64,000 nucleotides of DNA from contig JAPOXG010000098.1 of assembly GCA_026707225.1 (NCBI GenBank), positions 1 through 64,000 on the forward strand. Direction: 5' to 3'. The position numbers and the translations under genes were made by a program. Positions 8,912 through 16,997 of this stretch are shown in pieces; position 1 is the stretch's first letter; each line of letters starts with the position of its first letter. The DNA comes from Chloroflexota bacterium (GTDB lineage Bacteria > Chloroflexota > Anaerolineae > Aggregatilineales > Phototrophicaceae). The notes beneath the pieces are model-generated. The model worked only from the letters and a program-made list of their open reading frames with translations, was not told the DNA's origin and did not search any database.

Positions 8912-10075
8912 ATGAAAGCGATAACGATTCGATCGATTGATCTGCATACGGTGCTGTTGCCTTATCTATCGCCGTTTGAGACCAGCTTTGGTGCCGAGAC
9001 GGACAAGGTGGCGGTGCTGGTGGAGTTGACGACTGATGCCGGCGTGGTTGGTTGGGGCGAATGCTCGATCGAGTTTTGGCCTGGTTATGGTCACGAGACG
9101 GCGGAGACGGCGTTGCATATGCTGTCTGAGTTCATGGCGCCGGCGGTGATCGGCGCGCGCATAAGCGATCCGCGCGCGTTTCCCGCGTTGATTCGGCGCT
9201 TCCGCGGGAATCATCACGCGCGGGCTGGCTTGGAAGCGGCGGTATGGGACGCCTTCGCAGCCACGAATGATTTGAGACTGACCGATTGTTTCGCGCACTT
9301 CGCGCCCGCTGGGCATGAATCCGCGGGGCGGGCGACGGTCGGCGTCAGCATTGGGATACAGCCATCGCTGGAAGCGACCGTGGATGCGGTGCGGCAGCGG
9401 CTGGAGCAGGGCTACGGGCGCGTCAAGCTGAAGATCAAGCGCGGTTGGGATGTGCAAGTGGCGCGGGCGGTGCGATCTTCGTTCCCCGATATTCTGCTGA
9501 TGCTCGATGCCAATAGCGATTACTCAATGGACGATGCCGAGCATCTGGCGCGGCTGGATCAGTTCGATCTGCTGATGATTGAGCAGCCGCTATCGCATGA
9601 CGACATTTATCAGCACGGCCGGCTGCAGAAGCGCTTGAAGACGCGCGTCTGCCTGGACGAGAGCGTCAAGTCGGCTAGTGATTTGAATATCGCGCTGCAA
9701 GTAGGGGCGCTTGGCATCCTCAATCTGAAGCCGGCGCGGGTCGGCGGATTCAGCGAATGCCTGGAAATTTACCGCATCTGCGTTGAACATGACTTGCCCT
9801 TGTGGATCGGCGGCATGCTGGAGACGGGCGTGGGGCGGGCGGCCAACGTCGCCTTCGCGGCTTTGCCGGCGGTCAATCTGCCATCCGATATTTCGGCGAC
9901 CGATCGCTACTTTGCCGCGGACATCAGCGAGCCGCCTTTTGTGTTGGGCGAAGCAAGCACGCTGGCGGCGCCGGATGGTTACGGGATCGGCGTGGAACTG
10001 CAGCGAGACCGGCTGGATGAAGCGAAGCGGCGCTGGATCGAGAAGTACCCTTATGGGAAGGCGAGGGCGCCATGA
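8912..10075 (+). CDS. Enolase-superfamily enzyme, N-succinylamino-acid racemase / OSBS-like
   Basis: A 387 aa muconate-lactonizing subgroup enzyme. Catalytic and metal residues are readable: K174-I-K176, D199-A-N201, E224, D249-E250 and K273 in NLKPARVGG. The segment LPLWIGGMLETGVGRA is the hallmark of the o-succinylbenzoate synthase / N-succinylamino-acid racemase branch. No other menaquinone gene is nearby, and the gene is coupled to a serine hydrolase and a dipeptide-type importer, so racemisation of an N-acyl or N-succinyl amino acid is more likely than menaquinone synthesis. This is an inference from context. Strong ribosome binding site (GGGAGG) before ATG 8912. It overlaps the next gene by four bases (ATGA), indicating translational coupling. 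Confidence 0.87.
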   Translation: MKAITIRSIDLHTVLLPYLSPFETSFGAETDKVAVLVELTTDAGVVGWGECSIEFWPGYGHETAETALHMLSEFMAPAVIGARISDPRAFPALIRRFRGNHHARAGLEAAVWDAFAATNDLRLTDCFAHFAPAGHESAGRATVGVSIGIQPSLEATVDAVRQRLEQGYGRVKLKIKRGWDVQVARAVRSSFPDILLMLDANSDYSMDDAEHLARLDQFDLLMIEQPLSHDDIYQHGRLQKRLKTRVCLDESVKSASDLNIALQVGALGILNLKPARVGGFSECLEIYRICVEHDLPLWIGGMLETGVGRAANVAFAALPAVNLPSDISATDRYFAADISEPPFVLGEASTLAAPDGYGIGVELQRDRLDEAKRRWIEKYPYGKARAP

Positions 10076-10986
10076 ACTTGGTTGAACGAATTAGGATGAT
10101 AATCGAGAAGGCGGACATAGACGCCGGCGTCGCCGTTTGGCATATCGAATCGGGCGCGCGGCTGGATGTCAATGGCGATGCGCCTTACCCGATGGCGAGC
10201 ACCTTCAAAATTCCGATTTTGGCGACGGCTTGCAAGCAGCTCGCTGAGGGCGCGATCAGCCTCGATGCGCGCGTTCCGCTGGCGGATGTGGACAAGAGCA
10301 TGGGCAGCGGCATTTTGCCTTACTTCGAGAGTGGCTTGCAGCCGACCGTGCGCGATCTGCTGACCCTAATGATCATCATCAGCGACAATACGGCGACCGA
10401 CATCATGGTCGATTATCTGGGTGGCGCGGCGGCTGTCGAGGCCTACTTGCATGAGCTAGGGCTTACTGAAATCTTCTTCAAGCTGAATTGCAAAGAGCTG
10501 CTGCGGCAAGCCTTTCCGCCGGAGGTGGCGGATTTGCCGCTTGAGGAATTGGTGAAGTGGACGACGGAGAACGACATACTGCGCGATAGCTTGCCATTCA
10601 GCAAGGGACCGGAGAACAACGTCAGCACGGCGGCGGCGATGACGGCGCTGCTGCATTTGCTCTATGGCGACCTGCTCCCGGCGGAGATTCGGCAAGTCGC
10701 GCTCGACATCTTGTACAAGCAGCAGTACACCCACCGCATCGCGCGCTTCCTGCCGCTAGGCACAAGAGTCGCGAGCAAAACCGGCACCATTGGCGGCATC
10801 CGCAACGACTGCGGTATTATTCGCATCAGCGAAACGAATCATGTGATAGTCTCGCTCTTCGTCGAATGGGACGAAGCGCCGGTATGGAACCGGCCGGCGG
10901 CGCATCATCAGCGCGTCTTTGAAGTTGAGACGGCGATGGGCGGGATCGGCCGCGCCGTTTACGATGAGTTCGCGAGCTTGGATTAG
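10072..10986 (+). CDS. Penicillin-recognising serine hydrolase (class A beta-lactamase fold)
   Basis: A 304 aa protein with the three active-site elements of the class A fold: S43-T-F-K46, S104-D-N106 and K-T-G (in ASKTGTIGG, about residue 228). The usual omega-loop Glu-x-x-Leu-Asn that deacylates beta-lactams is not evident; the corresponding region is longer and has a different sequence. A peptidase, amidase or esterase role is therefore more likely than antibiotic resistance. No export signal is visible; the protein starts directly with the fold, so it may be cytosolic. Its start overlaps the enolase-family stop. A role on the same imported peptide or N-acyl compound as its neighbours is an inference. 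Confidence 0.85.
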   Translation: MNLVERIRMIIEKADIDAGVAVWHIESGARLDVNGDAPYPMASTFKIPILATACKQLAEGAISLDARVPLADVDKSMGSGILPYFESGLQPTVRDLLTLMIIISDNTATDIMVDYLGGAAAVEAYLHELGLTEIFFKLNCKELLRQAFPPEVADLPLEELVKWTTENDILRDSLPFSKGPENNVSTAAAMTALLHLLYGDLLPAEIRQVALDILYKQQYTHRIARFLPLGTRVASKTGTIGGIRNDCGIIRISETNHVIVSLFVEWDEAPVWNRPAAHHQRVFEVETAMGGIGRAVYDEFASLD

Positions 10987-11065
10987 GCTGCGAAGGGAGG
11001 GCGTATCGACAAATTGCGGGATAGCTTCTTTTCGTAAAGCCGCAATCACCTTGGAGGTTTTAGAC

Positions 11066-12661
11066 GTGTACAAATCAAGACCTGTAATCTTGCTATTGCT
11101 CATAGCGGTTCTGGTCGTTTTGGGCGGCGCCGCGCTGGCTCAAGATGACATAATGGCGGGCAAAGGCGGGCGCCTGGTCGTGGCGGACGCCAATTCGAAT
11201 ACCTCATTCGATCCCTTCGTTTCGTCTTGGCACAGCTGGCCGCATTACGCCATTTACCCGACCTTGTTTTCGCGCGCTTTGGACATGAGTTATGTCGGCT
11301 ACCTGGCGGACAGCTGGGAAGTCTCTGAGGATTCGAAATCGCTGACGATCAACCTGATCGATTACGCCAGTTTCAGCGATGGCAGTCCTATTGACGCCGA
11401 AGCGCTGAAATGGAACCTGGAGAAGTATGCCGATCCAGAATCGACGGCTTCGACGGGCCGCGCCTTAATCACGCTGCTGGACAACATTGAGGTCCACGAC
11501 GACTACAGCTTCACGATGCACATGAACTCGCCGCACGCGCCCTTGTTCTTCGTGCTGGCAGGCTTGGAAATCGTATCGCCGACCGCTTATGAGGCGATTG
11601 GACCGGACGACTTCGGCACCAACCCGGTCGGTGGCGGACCTTTCATCTTGAAAGAATTGGTCACGGACAACTACGCGCTGTTCGAGCGCAATCCTGATTT
11701 CACTTGGGCGCCGCCCGAGCTCTACGATCATCCGGGTCCGGTCTTCCTTGATGAGCTGCAGATTCTCTTCATAGGGGAGGAGCAGACGGTCTTGGCCGCT
11801 TTGGAGACGGGCGAGATATCATTGGCCGGCATCCCGACGCAGAATCTGGCGGACGCGGAAGCGAACCCGGACATTGATGTGCACGTGGCGAAATTGAGCC
11901 AGATCCGTTATGTCGGCTTCAATACATCGAAGGATCCCTGGACGAATCCGGATCTGCGGAAGGCATTCGCCTACGCCACTGACCGGCAAGAATTTGTCAC
12001 GCTGGCTTGGGACGACCTGGCGGACCCGCTATATCAGCCGCTGCCGCCGACTATCTGGGGGCACAATCCGGAACTGAACGCGATTGCCCCGAGCTTCGAC
12101 CCCGAGAAGGCGGGCGCGATGCTGGATGAGCTGGGTTATGTCGATGTGAATGGCGATGGCTTGCGCGAGGATCCGGATGGCAATGAATGGGTCGTGCCGT
12201 TGGCGACCGCGTCGCCGGATGAGTGGCTGCGGCAGGCGGAAGTGCTGGAGGCGCAGTGGCGCGCGGTCGGCATTCCGCTGCAGATTGACGTGCTGGAATT
12301 CTCGGCATTGGTCGACCTGACGACCACGGGCGAGCACGATCTCTTCCTGCTGCTTTATGGCTATCAGGATCCCAGCATCTTGACTTACTTCTTTGATCCG
12401 GAGCGCAAGGGCGGCAGCAACCGCGCCTGGTTCTCGACCGATGAACTGACTGAGCTGTTGGTCGCGGCTGATTCGCAGTTGGATCCGGAATTGCGTTACG
12501 AAGCGGTGACAGCGGTGAGCAAGTACATCATCGAGGCGTCGCCCTGGGTCTATCTGGCGGTGCCGCCGGCGCTGACGGGCGTCCGCGCGGAGCTGATGGG
12601 CTGGCGCATCCATCCGGATACGAGTTTCCTGTATTGGAACGCGTACTTCGAAGTAGAATAG
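11066..12661 (+). CDS. ABC transporter substrate-binding protein, family 5
   Basis: Secreted peptide/opine-type solute-binding protein of 531 aa. Signal peptide KSRPVILLLLIAVLVVLGGA, probably cleaved at ALA|QDD, with no lipobox cysteine. Typical family segments include LADSWEVSEDSKSLTINL, NPVGGGPF and NPDLRKAFAYATDRQE. The start is GTG 11066-11068 with GGAGG at 11053-11057; the frame runs upstream to 10919 but there it overlaps the hydrolase gene. It is followed by two permease genes, forming an import cassette without an ATPase gene. A 223-base gap before the permeases holds several hairpin repeats. Confidence 0.92.
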   Translation: MYKSRPVILLLLIAVLVVLGGAALAQDDIMAGKGGRLVVADANSNTSFDPFVSSWHSWPHYAIYPTLFSRALDMSYVGYLADSWEVSEDSKSLTINLIDYASFSDGSPIDAEALKWNLEKYADPESTASTGRALITLLDNIEVHDDYSFTMHMNSPHAPLFFVLAGLEIVSPTAYEAIGPDDFGTNPVGGGPFILKELVTDNYALFERNPDFTWAPPELYDHPGPVFLDELQILFIGEEQTVLAALETGEISLAGIPTQNLADAEANPDIDVHVAKLSQIRYVGFNTSKDPWTNPDLRKAFAYATDRQEFVTLAWDDLADPLYQPLPPTIWGHNPELNAIAPSFDPEKAGAMLDELGYVDVNGDGLREDPDGNEWVVPLATASPDEWLRQAEVLEAQWRAVGIPLQIDVLEFSALVDLTTTGEHDLFLLLYGYQDPSILTYFFDPERKGGSNRAWFSTDELTELLVAADSQLDPELRYEAVTAVSKYIIEASPWVYLAVPPALTGVRAELMGWRIHPDTSFLYWNAYFEVE

Positions 12662-12687
12662 CAACCCATCCCCAACCCCCTCCCGCA

Positions 12688-12707
12688 GGGTAGTGTCTAC
12701 GCTACCC
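12688..12707. repeat. Mini-hairpin with CGTAGACAC loop (reverse orientation)
   Basis: Arms GGGTAG and CTACCC enclose TGTCTACG, the complement of the shared loop core. It is nested within a C-run/G-run type repeat spanning about 12665-12752. Confidence 0.6.
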
Positions 12708-12716
12708 GAAGCATCA

Positions 12717-12735
12717 GGTCGCGTAGACACCGACC
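12717..12735. repeat. Mini-hairpin with CGTAGACAC loop
   Basis: Arms GGTCG and CGACC enclose CGTAGACAC. It is ten bases from a second, oppositely oriented element with different arms. Confidence 0.6.
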
Positions 12736-12779
12736 GTCGGAAGGGGGAGCGCATGAATGAAACTTGGAATACTCTAAGC

Positions 12780-12805
12780 GGGTCAGCCAATGGCTGACCC
12801 CTACA
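12780..12805 (+). repeat. Short palindromic repeat with CTACA tail
   Basis: Arms GGGTCAGCC and GGCTGACCC around AAT, then CTACA. The arms differ from those of the 2289 copy but remain complementary. Confidence 0.7.
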
Positions 12806-12825
12806 GGGATCATTCAGATGTAAAA

Positions 12826-12855
12826 TGTAGGGGCGAGCCATCGGCTCGCCCGTAC
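12826..12855. repeat. Short palindromic repeat
   Basis: Arms GGGCGAGCC and GGCTCGCCC around ATC, with GTA-type flanks on both sides, 20 bases from the previous copy. Both sit upstream of the first permease gene and would form hairpins in the operon transcript. Confidence 0.7.
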
Positions 12856-12884
12856 GCACAGAATGCTTCAAGGATAGGGCGGTC

Positions 12885-13808
12885 TTGAGCCAGTACATCC
12901 TGCGCCGGATTGCGATTGCGTTTCCCTTGATATTGGCGGTGACGACGGTGGTGTTCGTTATGCTGCGGGTGGCGCTGCCGGGCGATCCGGCTCAGATCAT
13001 GGCTGGCGACCGGGCGTCGCCGGAGCAGATCGAGATTATCCGCCGCAAACTGGGACTGGACCGGCCTGTCGTCGAGCAGTATCTGATCTTCCTGCGCAAC
13101 TTTGCCGGTGGGGATTTGGGGCGCTCGGTTAAGTTTCGCGAGCCGGTAATGGGCGTGATCGCCCAAGCTTTTCCCTTCACGGCGACGCTCACCTTCCTCA
13201 GCGTTACGGTGGGCACGACGATTGGCTTGGTCATCGGCATCATCACGGCTGTCTATCAGCGCACCTGGGTCGATAATATTGGCATTGTGCTGACGGTGTT
13301 TTTCTTTTCCATCCCCACGTTTTGGCTGGGGTTGATGCTGATTCTGATATTCTCGGTGGGCTTGCGCGTTTTGCCGGTGCAGGGGACGGGCACCTGGCGC
13401 CACTTTGTCTTGCCAGTGACCACGCTGGCGGTGGGCCAGAGCGCGCTGATCGCCCGCTTGACGCGCTCGAGCATGATTGAAGTGCTGAGCACGGATTATG
13501 TGCGGACGGCGCGTGCGAAAGGCTTGGCGCAGCGGCGCGTGCTCTTGCGACATGCGCTGCGCAATACCCTGATCCCGGTGATCACAATTGTGGGCTTGTC
13601 GGTGGGCGGCTTGCTCGGCGGCGCGGTCATCACCGAGAGCATCTTTGGCTTGCCCGGCGTTGGGCGCCTGGCGATTGACGCTATCAGCAATCGCGATTAT
13701 CCGATGATACAGGGCGCGGTGATCTTGGTGGCGGCCTCTTTCGTTTTTGTCAATCTGATAGTCGATATCATTTACGCCTTCGTCGATCCGCGGATACGAT
13801 ATGCGTAG
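12885..13808 (+). CDS. ABC transporter permease, DppB type
   Basis: A 307 aa inner-membrane permease with about six transmembrane helices. It has the N-terminal RRIAIAFPLILAVTTVVFVMLRV helix, the LPGDP motif, and the EAA loop that contacts the ATPase (RTARAKGLAQRRVLLRHALRN, around residues 205-225). It forms the channel with the DppC-type protein encoded next; the two genes overlap by eight bases. The start is TTG 12885-12887, preceded by AGGA. Likely partner of the substrate-binding protein at 11066. No ATPase gene follows. Confidence 0.92.
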   Translation: MSQYILRRIAIAFPLILAVTTVVFVMLRVALPGDPAQIMAGDRASPEQIEIIRRKLGLDRPVVEQYLIFLRNFAGGDLGRSVKFREPVMGVIAQAFPFTATLTFLSVTVGTTIGLVIGIITAVYQRTWVDNIGIVLTVFFFSIPTFWLGLMLILIFSVGLRVLPVQGTGTWRHFVLPVTTLAVGQSALIARLTRSSMIEVLSTDYVRTARAKGLAQRRVLLRHALRNTLIPVITIVGLSVGGLLGGAVITESIFGLPGVGRLAIDAISNRDYPMIQGAVILVAASFVFVNLIVDIIYAFVDPRIRYA

Positions 13809-14679
13809 CGCCAGACTGTTTCCTAAACAGCCCGCGCCGTCTGGCTTGTATCAGCTGGTGCTGCTGAAGTTTGTTCGCAACCGAGTGGCGCTTTTTGGGC
13901 TCTGCTGCCTGCTGCTGCTTCTGTTGGCGATTCTCTTCGCGCCGCAGGTGACGCCCTACGACCCGATCGGCAAGAACACGCCGGAGCGCAATCAGGCGCC
14001 GTCGCGGCTGCATCCCTTCGGCACCGACAAGCTGGGGCGCGATATATTGAGTCGCGTGCTTTATGGCGGTCGCGTTTCGCTGCAAGTCGGTTTCTTGTCG
14101 GTTGGGCTGGCTGTCATCGTGAGCGCGCCGCTGGGCTTGATCGCCGGATTCTTCGGCGGACTGGCCGACAATGCCATCATGCGGGTGATGGATCTGATAT
14201 TGGCTTTTCCCGGCTTGATCCTGGCGATTTGGCTGGTGAGCCTGCTGGGATCCAATATCAATAACGTCATTATCGCGATCGCCTTTTTCTCGCTGCCGAC
14301 ATTCTCGCGCTTGATCCGCGGCATCACGCTTTCAATCCGCGAGATGGAGTATGTGATGGCGGCCCGCGGCATGGGCGCCGGTTCGCTGCGCATCATGTTT
14401 TTCCACATCCTGCCCGGAGTCTTGGGTCCGATGATCGTCTTGACGACGTTGGGCGTCTCTGGCGCGATTGTGGCGGGCGCGAGTTTGAGCTTCCTGGGCT
14501 TGGGGGTGCGGCCGCCGACGCCGGAGTGGGGCGCGATGCTGGCGGACGGGCGGAATTACTTGAGAACCCAGTGGTGGATGGCGGTCTTCCCGGGCATGAC
14601 GATCACGCTGGTGGTGCTGTTGCTGAATATTATCGGCGATGCGCTGCGCGACGCGCTGGACCCGAATGTGCGGGCTTAG
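13801..14679 (+). CDS. ABC transporter permease, DppC type
   Basis: A 292 aa permease with the DppC N-terminal domain (LVLLKFVRNRVALFG helix), the HPFGTDKLGRDILSR motif at about residues 65-79, and an EAA loop (EMEYVMAARGMGAGSLRIMFFHILP). It pairs with the upstream DppB-type gene and overlaps it. It ends the operon; a degenerate hairpin repeat (14691-14716) follows. The substrate is unknown but is likely a peptide or amino-acid derivative, given the enolase and hydrolase genes in the same operon. Confidence 0.92.
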   Translation: MRSARLFPKQPAPSGLYQLVLLKFVRNRVALFGLCCLLLLLLAILFAPQVTPYDPIGKNTPERNQAPSRLHPFGTDKLGRDILSRVLYGGRVSLQVGFLSVGLAVIVSAPLGLIAGFFGGLADNAIMRVMDLILAFPGLILAIWLVSLLGSNINNVIIAIAFFSLPTFSRLIRGITLSIREMEYVMAARGMGAGSLRIMFFHILPGVLGPMIVLTTLGVSGAIVAGASLSFLGLGVRPPTPEWGAMLADGRNYLRTQWWMAVFPGMTITLVVLLLNIIGDALRDALDPNVRA

Positions 14680-14690
14680 GCTGCGGCGGC

Positions 14691-14716
14691 GGGCTACCTG
14701 ATAGGTCGCCCCTACA
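14691..14716 (+). repeat. Degenerate palindromic repeat with CTACA tail
   Basis: GGGCTACC...GGTCGCCC around TGATA, then CTACA, 12 bases after the permease stop. One arm base differs from the 7218 copy, weakening the stem. The gap 14680-14963 contains this, a decayed mini-hairpin at 14821-14839 and no gene. Confidence 0.6.
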
Positions 14717-14805
14717 TTTCCAAGATGTAGCCAGTCGCTTTTGAGCGTGAGCAGGTGAGTGCATCGAGGCCTTCGCGCGTTATCTACCCCATGCTTCGGC
14801 CCCTT

Positions 14806-14839
14806 GACCCTGCAAGCTAGGGTCGGGTAGGCGTTGACC
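14806..14839. repeat. Decayed nested mini-hairpins
   Basis: GACCC and GGGTC arms (14806-14824) overlap a decayed version of the CGTAGACAC element (GGTC, GGGTAGGCGTT, GACC at 14821-14839). The sequence after it (GACGGAAGGGGAGC) matches that after the 12717 copy (GTCGGAAGGGGGAGC), which suggests a larger shared repeat. Confidence 0.45.
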
Positions 14840-14963
14840 GACGGAAGGGGAGCTATACCTTGCGAGCACATAATTCATCCGCTTTCATGCCCGCAGTGAG
14901 ACTCAGAGTCTTATGAGTAGGCGGCGAATTCACCGCGCATGCGTCACCATTTTGTCGCGCTGT

Positions 14964-15860
14964 TTAGTCATCGAGCGTGAGCAGGTTGAACTGTTTGTAT
15001 AGTTCTTCGAGGGTTTCGAGGCGTTCGCGCGTTTTCTCTGGATAGCGTAAGGAGAGGGCGCCGAGGATGGCGTCAAGCAGGGCGAAAAGCGCGACCGTAT
15101 TGCTGTAGAGACGCAGGCGATAAGGCACGATCAGGGCGAGATCGGAGCGGATGGCGGCCGGTGAGACGTGGCTGTCGGTGACGGTGAGCACGGCGGCGCC
15201 ACGCTGTCTGCCGACGTCCATCACCGTCAGCGTTTCGGGGGTGTAGCGGGCGAAGCAGAGCGAAAAGATCAGATCGCCCGCTTGGAGCGGGGCTAGCTGC
15301 GCCGCGATGGGATCGATGCCCGGCGTCAGCACCGTTGTGTCTGGGCGGATGTAGCGCAGGACGATGCCGTAATTGAGCGCGAGCGGAAATGAAGAGCCCA
15401 AGCCAATGATATAGACGTGATTGGCTCGATCGACCATATCGACGGCGCGATCGAAGATAGGGGTGGGTACGTGCTGTGGCAGGTCGAGCAGGGTCTGCAC
15501 TTCGTCGCGCAGCACGGTGTTGAGCAGGTGCGCTTCTTCCTGCCTGGCTGCTGACAGATCTTCCAGCAGTTGCTGGGAGCCGATCTGCATGCGCTGTGCG
15601 ATTTTCGCCTGATTGAGAAATTGACCGCGCAGAACCGATTGCAGCTCAGGGAAGCCTTCAAAGCCGAGGGCTTGGGCGGTGCGCACGACTGTGGACGGGT
15701 TGACGCCGACCGCCTCGGCGATTTCAGTGATGGTCAAGTGTATGGCGCCGATGCCCCCTTCAAGCAGGAATTGGGCGACCTTGCGCTGGCTGCGCGAGAG
15801 GGATTCATGCTGGAGACGAATCCAGCGTACGATGTCATCTTGCGGTTTCGCTTCGCTCAT
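14964..15860 (-). CDS. MurR/RpiR family transcriptional regulator
   Basis: A 298 aa regulator with an N-terminal RpiR helix-turn-helix (TITEIAEAVGVNPSTVVRTA at about residues 43-62) and a C-terminal SIS sugar-phosphate-binding domain (HVYIIGLGSSFPLALNYG at about 155-172). RpiR proteins usually sense phosphosugars or amino-sugar phosphates, but several control amino-acid catabolism. It is the second gene after a cysteine-synthase-like gene on the same strand (22-base gap). Target genes are not evident from the sequence; the adjacent peptide operon is a candidate. Confidence 0.88.
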   Translation of the reverse strand: MSEAKPQDDIVRWIRLQHESLSRSQRKVAQFLLEGGIGAIHLTITEIAEAVGVNPSTVVRTAQALGFEGFPELQSVLRGQFLNQAKIAQRMQIGSQQLLEDLSAARQEEAHLLNTVLRDEVQTLLDLPQHVPTPIFDRAVDMVDRANHVYIIGLGSSFPLALNYGIVLRYIRPDTTVLTPGIDPIAAQLAPLQAGDLIFSLCFARYTPETLTVMDVGRQRGAAVLTVTDSHVSPAAIRSDLALIVPYRLRLYSNTVALFALLDAILGALSLRYPEKTRERLETLEELYKQFNLLTLDD

Positions 15861-15882
15861 GTTTTAAGCCTGTCTGTATGTG

Positions 15883-16845
15883 TCACCTCGACCAGAGATC
15901 GGTGCTGAGGTATTTCAAGCCGGAATCGGGGAGCAGGATGGCGATGCGCTCACCTTGATGGGCGCCTTGGAGCAGCTGCAGGGCGGCGGCCAGATTCGCG
16001 CCCGATGAGTAGCCGGCGAAGATACCTTCCTCTTTAGCCAGGCGGCGCGTCATCTGGATGGCGTCGGCATCGCTGACTTGCAGGCAGCCATCGACGAGCG
16101 CGCGATCAACCAGCGCCAGATCGCTCATGGCATAACCGCCGCCCTGGATTCGGTGGTTGGGGCGCGTGACGGCTTCACCAGCGTAGGCGGCGGCTCCGGC
16201 CGGCTCGACGATGAAACATTGAATTGTCGGATCGCACGCTTTGAAATAGCGGGCGCAACCGGCGAATGAGCCGCCACTGCCGATGAAATCGCAGAAGGCG
16301 TCGATGCCGCCTGATTGCCGCATGATCTCGGGCGCGGTATGCCGGTAGTGGGCGCGGGAATTGCCCTCTAATTGGAATTGGTCGGCGCGAAAGGCGCGGC
16401 GTTGGCGCCGGATCTCCTGCGCCTTTGCTTCGACGCGCGCAAGATCAGCGCCGGAAACTTCACCGGGCGTCGATTCAGGACATTGATCGACGAGCACCAC
16501 TTCCGCGCCGAGTGCCGCCATCATGCGGGCGCGCTCGCTTGAGTTGCCGCGGGACATCACGGCGACGAAGCGATAGCCTTTGACGGCGCAGACGATTGCC
16601 AGCCCGGTACCGGTGTTGCCGCTGGTGAGCTCGACGATGGTATCGCCCGGGCGGAGCGCGCCTTCCGCTTCGGCGTCCTCAATCATTTGCCGGGCGATGC
16701 GGTCTTTCTTGGAGCAGCCGGGATTGAGGAATTCGAGTTTGGCGAAGATGCGTCCATTGATGCCGTGCGTAATACGTGAAAGCTCAACCAAGGGTGTGTT
16801 GCCGATGGTGTCCAGCACAGAGGGGCAGAGTGCTTCATGTAACAA
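15883..16845 (-). CDS. PLP-dependent cysteine synthase family protein
   Basis: A fold-type II PLP enzyme of 320 aa, in the O-acetylserine sulfhydrylase / cystathionine beta-synthase family. Visible motifs are GNTPLVELS, the PLP lysine context GCSKKDR, the substrate loop TSGNTGTGLA, the phosphate loop GSGGSFAGCAR and the C-terminal SSGAN and PDSGLKYLSTDLW. The start is probably TTG at 16843-16845: AGGAG lies at 16853-16857, and the TTG at 16858-16860 that extends the frame overlaps that ribosome site. It could make cysteine or another beta-substituted alanine. It precedes the RpiR gene and is divergent from a GNAT gene. Confidence 0.87.
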   Translation of the reverse strand: MLHEALCPSVLDTIGNTPLVELSRITHGINGRIFAKLEFLNPGCSKKDRIARQMIEDAEAEGALRPGDTIVELTSGNTGTGLAIVCAVKGYRFVAVMSRGNSSERARMMAALGAEVVLVDQCPESTPGEVSGADLARVEAKAQEIRRQRRAFRADQFQLEGNSRAHYRHTAPEIMRQSGGIDAFCDFIGSGGSFAGCARYFKACDPTIQCFIVEPAGAAAYAGEAVTRPNHRIQGGGYAMSDLALVDRALVDGCLQVSDADAIQMTRRLAKEEGIFAGYSSGANLAAALQLLQGAHQGERIAILLPDSGLKYLSTDLWSR

Positions 16846-16935
16846 ATGTTCGCTCCTCAAGCGATCTGCGAACGGCGGAGGAAAAATTAGACTCCAAGCG
16901 CGGAGCTGTTGATTTTAGCATGAAGCGCGGTTGCT

Positions 16936-16964
16936 TTGCCATTTGACATCGCGCTTGCTATGAT
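16936..16964 (+). promoter_or_regulatory. Candidate promoter for the GNAT gene
   Basis: TTGCCA at 16936-16941 and TATGAT at 16959-16964 with a 17-base spacer, 33 bases before the ATG at 16998. Confidence 0.4.
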
Positions 16965-16997
16965 TGCAAGCGTTAAGCGGCTCAGTCGATATCTGGA

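Noticed and set aside
10072..10986. Calling this an antibiotic-resistance beta-lactamase
   Set aside because: No export signal and no evident deacylating Glu; the neighbours are catabolic.
16943..16964. TTGACA at 16943 with TATGAT at 16959 as a promoter
   Set aside because: The spacer is only 10 bases. TTGCCA at 16936 with a 17-base spacer to the same -10 is more plausible.
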